Positions 23,255 through 34,955 are shown, counted from the first letter of the stretch. The stretch is DNA of 64,000 nucleotides from Apostichopus japonicus (GCF_037975245.1 NC_092569.1:12508501-12572500), one strand, 5' to 3'. Notes: generated from the sequence alone by a model not told the origin. Numbers and translations: made by a program.

Positions 23255-26200
23255 CTCATGTGATTTTTGTTCAGCGTCTCGAAAAACGTGGGATAATAAT
23301 AATAATAATGTTACTTATCTACTAATGTACACAGAACCAGGGACGTAGCCAGGGGGGGAGCAGGGGGAGCGACCGCTCCCCCCCTTTCAGTGTCGATTTT
23401 TTTTAAACTGTCGTTTTTTAGCATGGTATTTTGTCAGTGCTCTTTTGATCTTGAATACTCGTCAGCTCCGTTAACTCGATTGTAATCGTAGTAACATTCA
23501 CGCCTACTGATTCAACTACTTACTTAGTTTGGCAGATGCAATTAGCTAAATTTAGCTTATAGCCAATTACAAGCCTACAGTTGGCCACTGTGTAATAAAA
23601 TATATATTGCCTACCTATACCTAACCGCACTCTATGGAATGTCACGACCTGTATGCACAACAACGTTCGTTCTATGAGTCGTCCTAAGGTGTTGCACGAA
23701 CAGCATGTTATGAAGCTAAGCTAGCAATCGTACGTGATACGCACTTCCTGTAATAATTATTACACTGCTAATACACTGCGATAACGATATTTGTTTTTAG
23801 GCCACTGCATATCTGGCAATATTACAAAATATGAAAGTTTATATTGTCCATCAGTTAAGTTCGTCAAATGTATTAAAGTCCAGACATTGGACAATAAACA
23901 AGAATCATCCTACTGGAAAAAATTGTAAAAGAGCAATATGTTTGTCTTTCTGATTTATTATGTAAAAGAACATGTAAAAGAATTCAAACAGGAAACAAAA
24001 TCTGCTGATTATGATATCATATGATCAGGGGCGTTGCCAGTATGTAGCACTGTAGGCCCGGGCCTACATTTTTTTTGGCCAAGTTATCTTTTTTAAAAAA
24101 CACCCATAATTCAAATCGATAAGCTTGCTGGACGAGTTTAAGTGTCTATAGACAGGACAAACTATTGAAATGAACGTAGCAAGAATATGGCTAAATTAGG
24201 TGACCTATTCTTCTGTCATCTAGGCTGTCATTTCTATCGCGTGCCGTTTCATTCAACACTCTACCCGCCGAAAAAGATTAGGATCCGATCTTCTCAGTTT
24301 TTTAACATGTAGTTAAGAACCCGTTTACGCAGATAATATTTCAGTTGAGAAAACAGTTGAGAAATTTGCAACAGATTGCAATCGTCGGATACCTCTCGCC
24401 TTCTCTTATTAGGCTAACTTAAACATTTAATAGCTACAGTTGTATCAAAGACAATGACTGCATGCTATAGTTATATCAAAGACATTTCAGGCCTATCTTT
24501 GTATCTATAAGTATCAGAAGTTGAAACGTAAGACTACTCTGTACATGTACCTTGCTAATTTTAAATACATTATGTAGTATTGAATTAGACATTTAATAGC
24601 TACAGTTGTATCAAAGACAATTACTGCATGCTATAGTTGTATCAAAGACATTTCAGGCCTATCTTTGTATCTATAAGTATCAGAAGTTGAAACGTAAGAC
24701 TACTCTGTACATGTACCTTGCTAATTTTAAATACATTATGTAGTATTGAATTAGACATTTAATAGCTACAGTTGTATCAAAGACAATTACTGCATGCTAT
24801 AGTTGTATCAAAGACATTTCAGGCCTATCTTTGTATCTATAAGTATCAGAAGTTGAAACGTAAGACTACTCTGTACATGTACCTTGCTAATTTTAAATAC
24901 ATTATGTAGTATTGAATTAGACATTTAATAGCTACAGTTGTATCAAAGACAATTACTGCATGCTATAGTTGTATCAAAGACATTTCAGGCCTATCTTTGT
25001 ATCTATAAGTATCAGAAGTTGAAACGTAAGACTACTCTGTACATGTACCTTGCTAATTTTAAATACATTATGTAGTATTGAATTAGACATTTAATAGCTA
25101 CAGTTGTATCAAAGACAATTACTGCATGCTATAGTTGTATCAAAGACATTTCAGGCCTATCTTTGTATCTATAAGTATCAGAAGTTGAAACGTAAGACTA
25201 CTCTGTACATGTACCTTGCTAATTTTAAATACATTATGTAGTATTGAATTAGACATTTAATAGCTACAGTTGTATCAAAGACAATTACTGCATGCTATAG
25301 TTGTATCAAAGACATTTCAGGCCTATCTTTGTATCTATAAGTATCAGAAGTTGAAACGTAAGACTACTCTGTACATGTACCTTGCTAATTTTAAATACAT
25401 TATGTAGTATTGAATTAGACATTTAATAGCTACAGTTGTATCAAAGACAATTACTGCATGCTATAGTTGTATCAAAGACATTTCAGGCCTATCTTTGTAT
25501 CTATAAGTATCAGAAGTTGAAACGTAAGACTACTCTGTACATGTACCTTGCTAATTTTAAATACATTATGTAGTATTGAATTAGACATTTAATAGCTACA
25601 GTTGTATCAAAGACAATTACTGCATGCTATAGTTGTATCAAAGACATTTCAGGCCTATCTTTGTATCTATAAGTATCAGAAGTTGAAACGTAAGACTACT
25701 CTGTACATGTACCTTGCTAATTTTAAATACATTATGTAGTATTGAATTAGACATTTAATAGCTACAGTTGTATCAAAGACAATTACTGCATGCTATAGTT
25801 GTATCAAAGACATTTCAGGCCTATCTTTGTATCTATAAGTATCAGAAGTTGAAACGTAAGACTACTCTGTACATGTACCTTGCTAATTTTAAATACATTA
25901 TGTAGACTAATATAATGTAGTAGTGAATTACGTACTATTTTAACTCATTTGTTTTTGGGGTTTAAAATTGATATTGAATGAGGTGTCTCAAGATAGCAAG
26001 AGGCCAGGGAACCAGAATGAACACTCGGGAAGGGCCGTTTCCGGCCATCTGGGGGGTTTGTAAAACCAAAAATTTTCTTGTACGCTCCGCGCCAACCGAT
26101 GGTGGCACTCCGCTCAGATAGTCGTGCCTACAACTTTGAAAATCCATATCAATCGCAAAAAGTGCTCCCCCCCTATCAAATTCCTGGCTACGTCGCTGCA

Positions 26201-28903
26201 CAGAACAGGAGCTAGAATAACATTCCCAATGTTAATAATTGTACTAATGTACAATAGCTAGCATTATAAACATAATGTCAGTTACTGTATTGATGTACAA
26301 AAGCTAGCATTACATACCTAATGTAAATTGTCTATAGTAATGTAAATTGTCTATAGTAATGTACAATAGCTAGCATAACAAACCTAATCCAGTTATGTAC
26401 AATAGCTAGCATTACATACCTAATGTAACTAATCTAGTAATGTACAATAGCTAGGATTACAAACCTTCAGATCCGGTTCCTTGGATAATATCCGTCAGGG
26501 TGTAATTGTTTTCTTCGTTTCCTATTCTGAAAATGTCATGCTCTGCGTAATGATGCATATCATCAGTTGATAAGTCAATACGGAGTTTGTACTCTCGTTG
26601 GTGAGTAATAAGGTGTATTTTGTCATTTCCGAGCCAATGTTCTTGGTCTTCGTCTCCAAAGCCTTCTTTATAATCAGCCCAGTTGAGGTAGAAGTCGACA
26701 GATCCGTCAACCCGACGCTGAAATACCTACACATTGAGAAAATTACGTTCAAACATGTAACGATGTGTGTCATAGTATAACGATAACTATAAGCAGAACC
26801 CGATTTAAGAGTATAATTGAAAGAGTTGTGAGCTTGTAAGGTGGCCAACCCTCACCCACCCCACCATCCCACCACCCACCCAGCCACCCCGCCCCTCGAC
26901 AATGTGTTCGTTAAATATATATTGCCTTGAGTATCACATCAGTGTTATGACGTAGTGAATGTTTTATTGAGACATGCGAACGGAATACATTATGCAATAT
27001 TCAATAGTAACCAATAATAACATGGAAACTTATACGGAAATGTAAAAATCACACAGTCAAGGTAAACTATGAAAAGTCGTAATACACAAAGTTACATGGC
27101 TGGAGATATTAACAGACAGACTTACATAATGCTGAAAAAAAATCTTTTTAAGAAAAGTCACCCAGGAAAGAACCTGGGAACGAAAAACCAAACAACCTAA
27201 CGACTGATCCGCTCTCAACCCCAACCCCCTTTCTCGAGACTGTGAATGTGTGATCATCTTCAGGTGTGTATCACGATTCCCCTCCAAGGGGAAAAAAGAT
27301 ACTACACATGATCTTAGCCAAAGGCCGAGAAGCTGATAAACGAGAATAGCCACTGCAAAATTTAAACAAACGGGACCATGTCTCCAGAAGCTAGCTAGAT
27401 AATGGCTGCAATATAACTTTTTTTTTGCACTGTCAACCCAGAACAGTGTGGCAATAGGCAGATATAAGGAAAAACAAATCTTAAAGGGCAGCATTGCATG
27501 AGGATGAGTGATCCCAAATGAAACATTCCTGACATGACATTCACGATTGACAGACAAGAATTATGAATACAAGACGATTGAAGCTGTACTCACCGTCCAG
27601 CCACCTCCCGAGGTAGCCATATCACAGTAGACTTCAAATGGTCCTCTTGTCCAGTTTTTCGGCGTGATCAGATAAGTACCATTTTCAACGAATCCAGCAT
27701 TATGGTAGTCAGCGCAGTCGAGAGCCAAAGTACAATTTAATCCGTTGCCATAGAAACCATCGTTACAAATACATGGTACATCGTTGAGATTCTGTTGTTG
27801 GCATGTTGCATTATCGCTGCATCGAAATTCGTAATCACACACCAAGTCTCCCTGACTACATACACACCGCATCGAGCAGTCGCTGTTTATGAAGACTTCC
27901 CCCTGCTGCAGGGGAATGATAAAAGGAAAGGCCGTAACCTAAATTGTGTGTGTGTGTTTAGTATAAAATGGAAGGAAGAAGCGTTTAGTTCGATTACCAA
28001 ACCTATCATGGAAGAGCGAAAAGATCCTCATATGAGTCTTCTTACAACAGTAATCTTTTTTTACATTGTAGCACCCGCGCATTCTTTAATTGACCTCTTC
28101 ATATTATAGGGAGAAAAAACCCTGCGATTAAATACCCACAGTTGGTATTGATGGGGGGGATGGGGTGGGGGAGGGGGAAGATGATACAGTCATTTCAGCA
28201 TTAAGGGAAGAAGAAGCTCACACTTTACTCCTTTCCCCAATTTCCAAGTAACGTGGTACCATATGAAAAGATCAACTTCGAAAATGTATGTGAAATTATG
28301 TTTTCGTTTTTAAACTGTTATGACAGCCACACGGGCATTTATAGATATTTCCCATGGATTCTGGAAATATCGCATCAAATGTTATAAGTGACAATTATTC
28401 AACATATGTGCCCCCCCCCCCCTTGTCATATCCTATCTTCATGAGAGGGACATGCAGTTGGTCGTCAATAATGTCCACGCTCACCAACATCTTAATTGTT
28501 ATGTTTGGCTGATGCGGTTGGACATTTTATAAGCCAGTTTTAACGTAGATATTATTATTGATTGTGATTGAATTTGAACAGTCTGTTAATTAACTATATA
28601 AATTTAACTTACTTGCAAGATCCCAACGTCTTCAACATAGCATCCGCAGTCTTCCATGGGAACACAGTCCTCCCCGTTCATCAAGAATCCATCCGGTGGA
28701 CAAATGCAGATGTCAGAATCGGTACAGTTTCCGTGGCAACCAAAAGGGTCTACACAAGTTCCCAGACAGGTGCAGTTTCCCACTACCATGTTCATAGGGC
28801 ATTTACTTATTTGAGACTGTTGCGAAGACATTTCCTCGAAAGTACATAAATCTATCAGAGGAGCTATGAAGAGAAAAACATACAATATATGTATTTATAT
28901 ATA

Positions 28904-28948
<45 letters not shown>

Positions 28949-29336
28949 ACTTGAATTTAATTTCAGTAAAATGGAATAATATGAAACTGAGATCAGATAC
29001 GACACGAATTAACCATCCTCTAATATAACGGCCCAGATTGAAACACCGAACTATCACACGTTACAATGACAGTGAACAATGAATTGCACTGTTGCAGAGT
29101 GCATAATAATACTACGCGGAATTACCACAAGGAATCTATGAAAGTCGTGCATTATATCAGGCCACCGAGAAAGTCAGTTTAATTGAAACATCATCAAATT
29201 AGTGGACATGCAATGGGCCTCTATATAATAACACACTCTACCGCATACAAATATAATTTTACTTACCTACGGCATCAACTACACTGCATAACGTTAACGT
29301 CACGTTCAGCAGTATAGAAAAACGGCTACTAGTCAT
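22654..29336 (-). CDS. Secreted TIL-TILa-EGF-fibrinogen domain protein, five exons
   Basis: Exons 29267-29336, 28613-28863, 27594-27905, 26465-26726 and 22654-22916 join in matching phases (1, 0, 0, 1) with GT-AG introns to give 385 residues. Residues 1-23 are a signal peptide (begins MTSSRFSILL). A TIL domain follows (about 45-98; CTCLGTC, CHGNC, CICPPDG). Next come a TILa/VWC-like segment (about 108-136; CSMRCVCSQG) and an EGF-like module (136-165; CICNDGFYGNGLNC). A fibrinogen C-terminal domain fills about 169-385: FEVYCDMATSGGGWT, VFQRRVDGSVDFYLNWADYK, the calcium-site sequence STKDRDNAD and the ending VEMKLRPY. The family includes ficolins, tenascin ends and invertebrate FREPs; secretion and carbohydrate or microbe binding are inferred. 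The TIL-TILa-EGF block resembles zonadhesin or FCGBP modules. There is no collagen stalk. Several sequons are present. Confidence 0.88.
22936..23251. repeat. Cluster of TA microsatellites
   Basis: Three (TA)n tracts at about 22936-22961, 23092-23131 and 23219-23251, with a CT run at about 23079-23093, all inside intron 4. Confidence 0.9.
24026..26145. mobile_element. Inner hAT-like element with satellite interior
   Basis: Starts CAGGGGCGTTGCCAGTATGT and matches the element at 18051-18849 in inverse orientation over both arms (24026 to about 24355, and about 25920-26145). Its far terminal repeat has been lost. The interior is a 166-bp tandem array instead of the exon-like cargo. Confidence 0.65.
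24423..25906. repeat. 166-bp tandem satellite, about nine units
   Basis: The marker TAGCTACAGTTGTATCAAAG recurs at 24431, 24597, 24763, 24929, 25095, 25261, 25427, 25593 and 25759, exactly 166 bases apart. Units 2-9 look essentially identical; unit 1 has a few differences (ACAATGACTG for ACAATTACTG). Within each unit a 14-base motif (TGTATCAAAGACAN) occurs twice. The last unit is truncated. It has no coding frame and no variable spacers, so it is not a CRISPR array. Confidence 0.97.
26235..26465. repeat. Imperfect short tandem repeat next to a splice donor
   Basis: The motif AATGTACAATAGCTAGCATT recurs four to five times with variable spacing and a duplicated AATTGTCTATAGTAATGTA. The repeat runs up to the donor site of exon 4 on the minus strand. 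Confidence 0.7.
27144..27337 (-). repeat. SINE with a U2 snRNA-derived head
   Basis: On the minus strand, 27337 to about 27297 reads ATCAGCTTCTCGGCC..., matching the first ~40 bases of U2 snRNA, including GTGTAGTATC (branch-point recognition region), with one missing T, one inserted A and one substitution. It then diverges at the U2 position following GTAGTATC. The body has a CCCCTTGGAGGGG hairpin and the 3' end a CCCAGGTTCTTTCCTGGG stem-loop, then CTTAAAAAG. The last ~115 bases recur at 63185-63299, so this is a dispersed element and not a lone U2 pseudogene. It lies in intron 3 of the fibrinogen-related gene, in the sense orientation. Confidence 0.8.
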
Positions 29337-30253
29337 CTTATGTTCAGTGTGTAACTTGTCTGACAGTCTTAACACTATTGAAACCTATTCAATGAACTAA
29401 GAAGTATCTGTGATAGCGATACGAACAATTCCATGTGAATCACGATCTGAGTGTACTTGTTCGCCTCTTGTTTCTAACTTCAGATAGCACGATCAACCAG
29501 TTATTATCATTTAATATTGCGTTCAAGTCACAATTTCCAAACTTTGCAATAATACTTTTGATCGACAAGACCACCTGCTTGTTTTTAGTTTTTCGAAGGA
29601 AATCAATTCACGAAGCTCAGTTACTCGTAGTGGTAAAGAATGTTATCGATTAATTTAGATTTGATAATTTTGAAAGTCTAGTGGATTAAAATGAAAGTTG
29701 AAACGCACAATGCCTTTATTCATGTTAGTGGGTTCCTCTGGAACAATAGTCTGCAGCAATATTGCTACATGTATTTTCTTTCTAAGAACATTTCCATTAT
29801 AGCGTCTCCGATGCGAGGCTGCAATATCGCCAACGTGTGAGGGCGTTCGTACGAATATGTAGTACTGTTACGTGATAAAATTACATGACCGGTGACCCCT
29901 TTTCCATTCACCGAGTATATATATATTTGGGCACTTCATTTGGGTGTTCTCAGTGTATTTATTGTAGTGCGCGTGCGCCCTACAATATTGGCATAAGTGA
30001 ATGAAAACTACATGACTGGACGTTGAAACTTAAAAGTTTCATATAGTCTCTGTACATTTGCAGTTTCAGAGGCTGCAGCTGCGTAGCCAACTTATTCTGA
30101 ACCTGTCAAGGCGCTCACAAGCGCCCTCACTTTGTAAGTACCTATATGACTTACTCCCTGGTGGGTTGTCTGCTCAAAATATAACACCATGAACAGCAGA
30201 AATATTCTTCCTTATACTGCAAGTACTCCACACTCACTACAATATTCACTCAC
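29337..30253. other. Upstream region of the fibrinogen-related gene
   Basis: Expected to hold the 5' UTR and promoter of the minus-strand gene, but no TATA box or upstream exon is clear. Otherwise AT-rich with no gene recognised. Confidence 0.4.
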
Positions 30254-30536
30254 TCACTCAGTCCCATGACTGTGAAGTTGTCGGGGAGACATAACGGTTG
30301 CAGCTGACATCGTCCTCCATGCATATTTGTTAGCAGCAGTGGCGAGCAGGTCTGGCATGTCCAAGCCGGTTCAGTCCTACACGTTGTCGGACCAGTTTCT
30401 CCTCTGACGTCCTCGTCTGCGACCGCCCTCAATGCCCTGGAGTATTACATTGGAGATGCTATCATGCCTTGTGACGTGGCAAAACCACGCCAATTTCGGA
30501 CGTTTGACTGTTGACAGGAGTGGTTCATATGGGCCC
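30254..30536 (-). pseudogene. LINE reverse-transcriptase C-terminal remnant
   Basis: The minus-strand frame reads LLSTVKRPKLAWFCHVT, RHDSISNVILQGIEGG, RRRGRQRRNW, then two in-frame stops, then TGLDMPDLLATAANKYAWRT and a stop at 30254-30256. KLAWFGHV-RHD, a basic GRRRGRQRRNW stretch and W-G-DLL-A--R-AWR are characteristic of the C-terminus of endonuclease/reverse-transcriptase polyproteins of non-LTR elements. After the stop come TGAG repeats, a plausible 3' end. Dead and 5'-truncated. Confidence 0.75.
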
Positions 30537-30592
30537 ACCAGGTCTCACGGTCTTACGTTGGTCTTACGGTCGGTGTATAGATGCGGATCTTT

Positions 30593-30926
30593 GCAAAGTT
30601 CTTCCCTTAATATTGCAAGCACTCCACGCGCACTACGATACTGCGTATTTGCAAAGTTCTTTCTATTACTGCATGCACTTCACATGCACTACAATACTGC
30701 GTATGTGCAAAGTTCTTCCTGATACTGCAAGCACTTCACACGCACTACAATACTGCGAATTTGCAAAGTTCTCACTGATACTGCAAGCGCTTCACACGCA
30801 CTACAATACTGCGTATGTGCAAAGTTCTTCCTGATACTGCAAGCACTTCACACGCACTACAATACTGCGTATGTGCAAAGTTCTTCCTAATACTGCAAGA
30901 ACTTCTCGCGCAATACAATACTGCTA
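30593..30926. repeat. 56-bp minisatellite, six units
   Basis: GCAAAGTTCTTCC marks units starting near 30593, 30649, 30705, 30761, 30817 and 30873. Each contains ATACTGCAAGCACTTCACAC with substitutions. A detached unit lies at about 30205-30248 on the other side of the LINE fragment, suggesting that the LINE inserted into a longer array. Confidence 0.9.
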
Positions 30927-31340
30927 TTTACAGGCATATGCAGATCTATTTGTTTTTGCATTTTCTGAGATGTTTAGATAATCATCTAAACATTTTGACC
31001 TACATATGCAGAATATATCGGCAAGTTTTGTTAGCAATCGACTCCAACCACCAGAATATAACTTTAAGTGACAAACTGTGAAGGGTATTGGAACATCTTA
31101 GCCAACTGAACAATGGAAAGCACCAATTAATCTTTAACTGACGTCTAAGTGTGACATCAACAATAAGAAACAGAGCTACTAAACATCTTATGTGGTCAAA
31201 TAAATCACCTTTAAACGGCCAATTTAAAATTATTAAAATTGGATGCTAATCTTCAGAATACTATTCATGCACCTTGTCAACCTTAATACTGGAAAAATGA
31301 CCCCCAAAATGGAAATGTAACTAGGGTTACAAAAACCTAA

Positions 31341-31842
31341 GGACATTTAATGGCGTGCGCAAGAGTGAAGTAGGGAGTGTCCATGCATTCCACCTCCGTC
31401 AAAAGTCGGAGGAGAGGGACGTTCAATCAGGGAAGAATTAGATCATTACGAGTCCTGTCACAGGATGACCTTCCATTAGGTTAAAGTCCCCTACCTTAAT
31501 CAGTCGGATGATGTTTGAACTTTGAAATTATGACCAGTATTAAACGTAAAGGACATTTAATGACGTGCGCATGAGTGAAGTAGGGAGTGTCCATGCATCC
31601 CACCTCCATCAAAAGTCGGAGGAGAAGGACGTTCAATCAGGGAAGAATTAGATCATTACGAGTCCTGTGACAGGATGACCTTCCATTAGGTGAAGTAGGG
31701 AGTGTCCACGCATCCCACCTCCGTCAAAAGTCGGAGGAGAGGGACGGTAAATCAGGGAATGATTATTTCAATACGATTCCTGTCTCAGGTTGGCCTTCCA
31801 TTAATCAGTCGGACGCTGTTTGACCTTTGAAATTATGACCAC
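31341..31842. repeat. Three-unit local direct repeat
   Basis: AGTGAAGTAGGGAGTGTCCA recurs at about 31365, 31576 and 31690, each followed by CACCTCCGTCAAAAGTCGGA or a variant. Units are about 211, 140 and 150 bp because a CAGTCGGATGATGTTTGA-type block is missing from the middle one. No coding content. Confidence 0.8.
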
Positions 31843-34217
31843 CTTTCGAGGGCCAATACTAACGATTTTTTATTCATTCGAGCATACATCCGTCCGTCGG
31901 CGGTCATCATTTCACATTGTATATATGAAATTAAAAGAGGCCCTTTCTTTTCTCAGTATTCATAACCTTGTAAATTGAAACTTGTCCTCGAGACTGTATC
32001 TATATACTGCTCGTAAATATACAGCTATAAACACAAATGTATATATTATGGAACAAGCAATATTCAATGAGTATAAAAAAAGCACAATCATCTGTAGATG
32101 AGCGAACAGCTGAAAATCACAAACAATGTCCATTCGAAGGCAAAGACGTGATCATTTGCAATAAAATCATAATATCTTCAGTAATATGGTAAAATCGATT
32201 TTCTTTGCTTTAATTTCAGTTTTTAAACAACTCGCTCTTCTTAATAAATTTCAGTATATTCAATGTGCTGATATTATTATTCAAGCTATAATATTAGGCG
32301 GTACCTTGATTAGAAATTTTGCACATCTCGGTATCAATTTTATGAGTTTTCGATCGCTCTTCATGGCGAAAGGGAAGATTATTCTTTCCTAAGGTGAATC
32401 GATTTTTTTTGGCCCGGATCGATCATGTGTTCATGCACTTCGAGTACGTTATGACCAAACATCTTTTGATTAACTCTGCATGTCTCAGCAAATATTGCTT
32501 TTCATCTTTCAACGAATGATTAGAATGACCTGTACACCTTTACCTCTCTCTCTCTCTGTATATATATATATATATGTTAACGACTTTTGTGACACAGTTT
32601 GCACTACAAATATTGACGATCAATTTCAGTTATTTGAATAATAACATAATGTAATCAGGTAGGTGTCACAGAGAGTAAATAAATAAATAAAACCCGCTGG
32701 GAATGAGCATTGGACCCGCCGCCGCCAATATTATCAACAAATGAGGGCAAAGTAGTATACCAAAGCTGGTATAGTCTAGTTTTCATCGACAAATTTCTGA
32801 AAACATAACACCTGTGCATATTTTACGGTAAGCAAATTTTCGAAATCAGAATGATGTCTTCTATCAACCCCGAGGAAGCCATTCTGAAAACCAAAATAAT
32901 ATCTTTGACGACAAATCATATTTAACATATTCCTAATGCATATTCAGCACTGTGTAGCATCAGTATTATAAGTAAACGGAGAAAATCTGCAACTCATGTT
33001 TATCTTAATGTGTAACGTGTTTAGAAAAACGATTCAACCGCAAGGCACTAAAGTACGTAGTATATTATGATAAGCCGAGACGATCATCTCAATTTCGTAT
33101 CCGTTCAATGACTTGTTATTAATTTTATTGGCTTAAATTGGAACATTTCAATCGATAATCTTACGTCCATGGTATAGTTTTCTCATCGATATATGATCCT
33201 TTTCAGAATAATTGTGTTATTCCCCTTTCTCTGGTCCTTTTGTTTCAATTATTTCAATTGTTTCAATATACGAAAAATTTTCGTCTTTCTCCTGCACGTA
33301 ATCGATTAACTTTCATTTCAAATTGAGAAAAAAATAACGTCCAATATCGTAAGTCTACTTTTATTCATTTAAAAAAAAAGAAAAAAGATGTAGGCATAAA
33401 ACAAAGGTTAAAACTAGGTATATCGGTTTCCACCACTGGAACTATTAATTTAAAGCAACAAACAGTACTATTACATATTAAAGATAAACACATCACAAAA
33501 AAAAATCCAATTCACAAACTATTTCGTCCTTTTGGGACATATCAAGTTTAACAGTTTTCTGGTGGGTTTGTCTTTAATCGTTTTCCGTCGTACCACCTGT
33601 AGTCGTTCTACGGGGGAGAGGTTGTGGGAGCGGGGGGGGGGTTGAAAAAGTAATCTCCTTGGTCCTAGTGGGTGTTTCCTACTTGAGTAGACCGAGATTA
33701 GTCGGGCTGTGTGCTGCGGCAGGGGATTTGTATCACATTCTTTGTGATATGTAGTTATTTCGGTATAACAATTCTTTGCAATCGTTTGTAAACGTGTCTG
33801 GAAGCAGAAGGCTTACTGAACATTCATTTATCGGGAACATGATTCTAAGATTACATAATGTGTGAATACCAGTCTGTAGTTTATGCTTCACGTCAGCTGC
33901 TGTACGAAATAGAGTTTAAGTCTGCAATAGCTCAATGGGTCACGAAACCTATAGATTACTATGTTACTTGAGGATTGGTAGTAGCAATGTTCTTCTGATT
34001 GGGCATCTGATCGGCAACGGGGAGTTTGGAATTGTAAATATTAATTTCGCATGCCTCCTGCTCATCAGTGATAAACGAGATATGTATACTTGAAACAACA
34101 TTTATGATTCATATGATGCAGGAGCCATGAAAGAGGATGTGGCACTTGGGTAGTTTGAGAGATTATACACACTGTCCTCCTATCCCGACAACTAAGTTAT
34201 AGCAACTATAGGTTATA
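31843..34217. other. AT-rich intergenic region
   Basis: No gene, RNA or organised repeat was recognised, apart from a short CT and TA run at about 32543-32575, an AAATAAATAAATAAA tract near 32676 and a poly-G run near 33630. Confidence 0.5.
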
Positions 34218-34411
34218 TTTCGAAATTCCAAACATTGGCAGTTACTCCACTTTGTTGTTTCCTTCTTTAGTAATTGAATTAGATCGGTGAGGGCGTGGGA
34301 ATGGTTTGGTTTTGGGAATTCCAAGCATTGGCAGTTACTCCACTTGGTTTTGTCTTTCTTTAGTAATTTAATGGAATCGGTGAGGGGTGGGGTGGGTTTT
34401 GGTTTTGGGTT
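34218..34411. repeat. ~95-bp tandem duplication
   Basis: AATTCCAAACATTGGCAGTTACTCCACTT... through TTTGGTTTTGGG is repeated once with about 10-15 percent divergence (units about 34218-34314 and 34315-34411). Confidence 0.75.
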
Positions 34412-34952
34412 GATAGGTGGGGAACGACCGAGACCGTGTTTTGACCAGAAAGGTATTTAAAAACCATCCTCTACCTCCATTCGATCCTTCTTCTCAGACT
34501 TACATGTTACGTCATATCATTAAGTCATATCCTTTAAGCGTCTTCCACGAATTAGCTTTCCTGTCTTTTAATCGAAAAATTCTACCAGTGGAAAGCTTAC
34601 GACTGCATGGTGTTTGTTATAGATACGCCTAGGTGTAGGCCTATAGTGATAGAACCCGTTCACGTAGCTCCGTCGGGGGGGGGGGTCGGGAAAGCGATTA
34701 CGTAATAAAGACTCAAACAGTAACATGGAACACTGCACATATACAGGTAAAGTATTCAGTCGTCAACAGATGTAAGCAGCAAAAGGCTCGAGGAAAAAAT
34801 TCCAGGAGACTGTGGGGTATAGATGAGTGGACATGAGCCGCAGTCTACCTCAGACAGATACGGATACCCATTTCCATGCTATTTATCTGTTTACCCACCA
34901 CTATATTTCTTCCATTGTTACCCTCTCCATGTCCTTGGTAAGCTTGCCCTAT

Positions 34953-34955
<3 letters not shown>

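Larger units (their letters stand above)
23338..26198. mobile_element. hAT-like insertion, 2.86 kb, with 8-bp target duplication
   Basis: The left end is CAGGGACGTAGCCAGG at 23338-23353. The right end is CCTGGCTACGTCGCTG at 26183-26198, so the terminal repeats match at 15 of 16 positions. The flanks are CACAGAAC at 23330-23337 and again at 26199-26206, an exact 8-bp duplication as made by hAT transposases. No transposase gene is visible inside, so it is non-autonomous. It contains a nested hAT-like element and a satellite array. Confidence 0.9.
22917..26464 (-). other. Intron 4 of the fibrinogen-related gene (3.5 kb)
   Basis: Bounded by the donor GTTTGT (minus strand, at 26464) and the acceptor TTCTTTAG. 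It is almost wholly repeats: TA microsatellites, a hAT-like insertion with a 166-bp satellite, and a short GTACAATAGCTAGCATTACA-type repeat next to the donor. The donor is a weaker match to consensus than the GTAAGT and GTGAGT donors of the other introns. Confidence 0.8.

Noticed and set aside
24423-25906. Possible CRISPR-like array
   Set aside because: The units are contiguous 166-bp repeats without unique spacers, in a eukaryotic intron.
27297-27337. Functional U2 snRNA gene
   Set aside because: Only about the first 40 bases match. The Sm site and downstream stem-loops of U2 are missing.
27057-27557. 166-codon minus-strand frame
   Set aside because: It runs through the U2-headed SINE and intron 3 of the fibrinogen-related gene, and has no protein-like composition.
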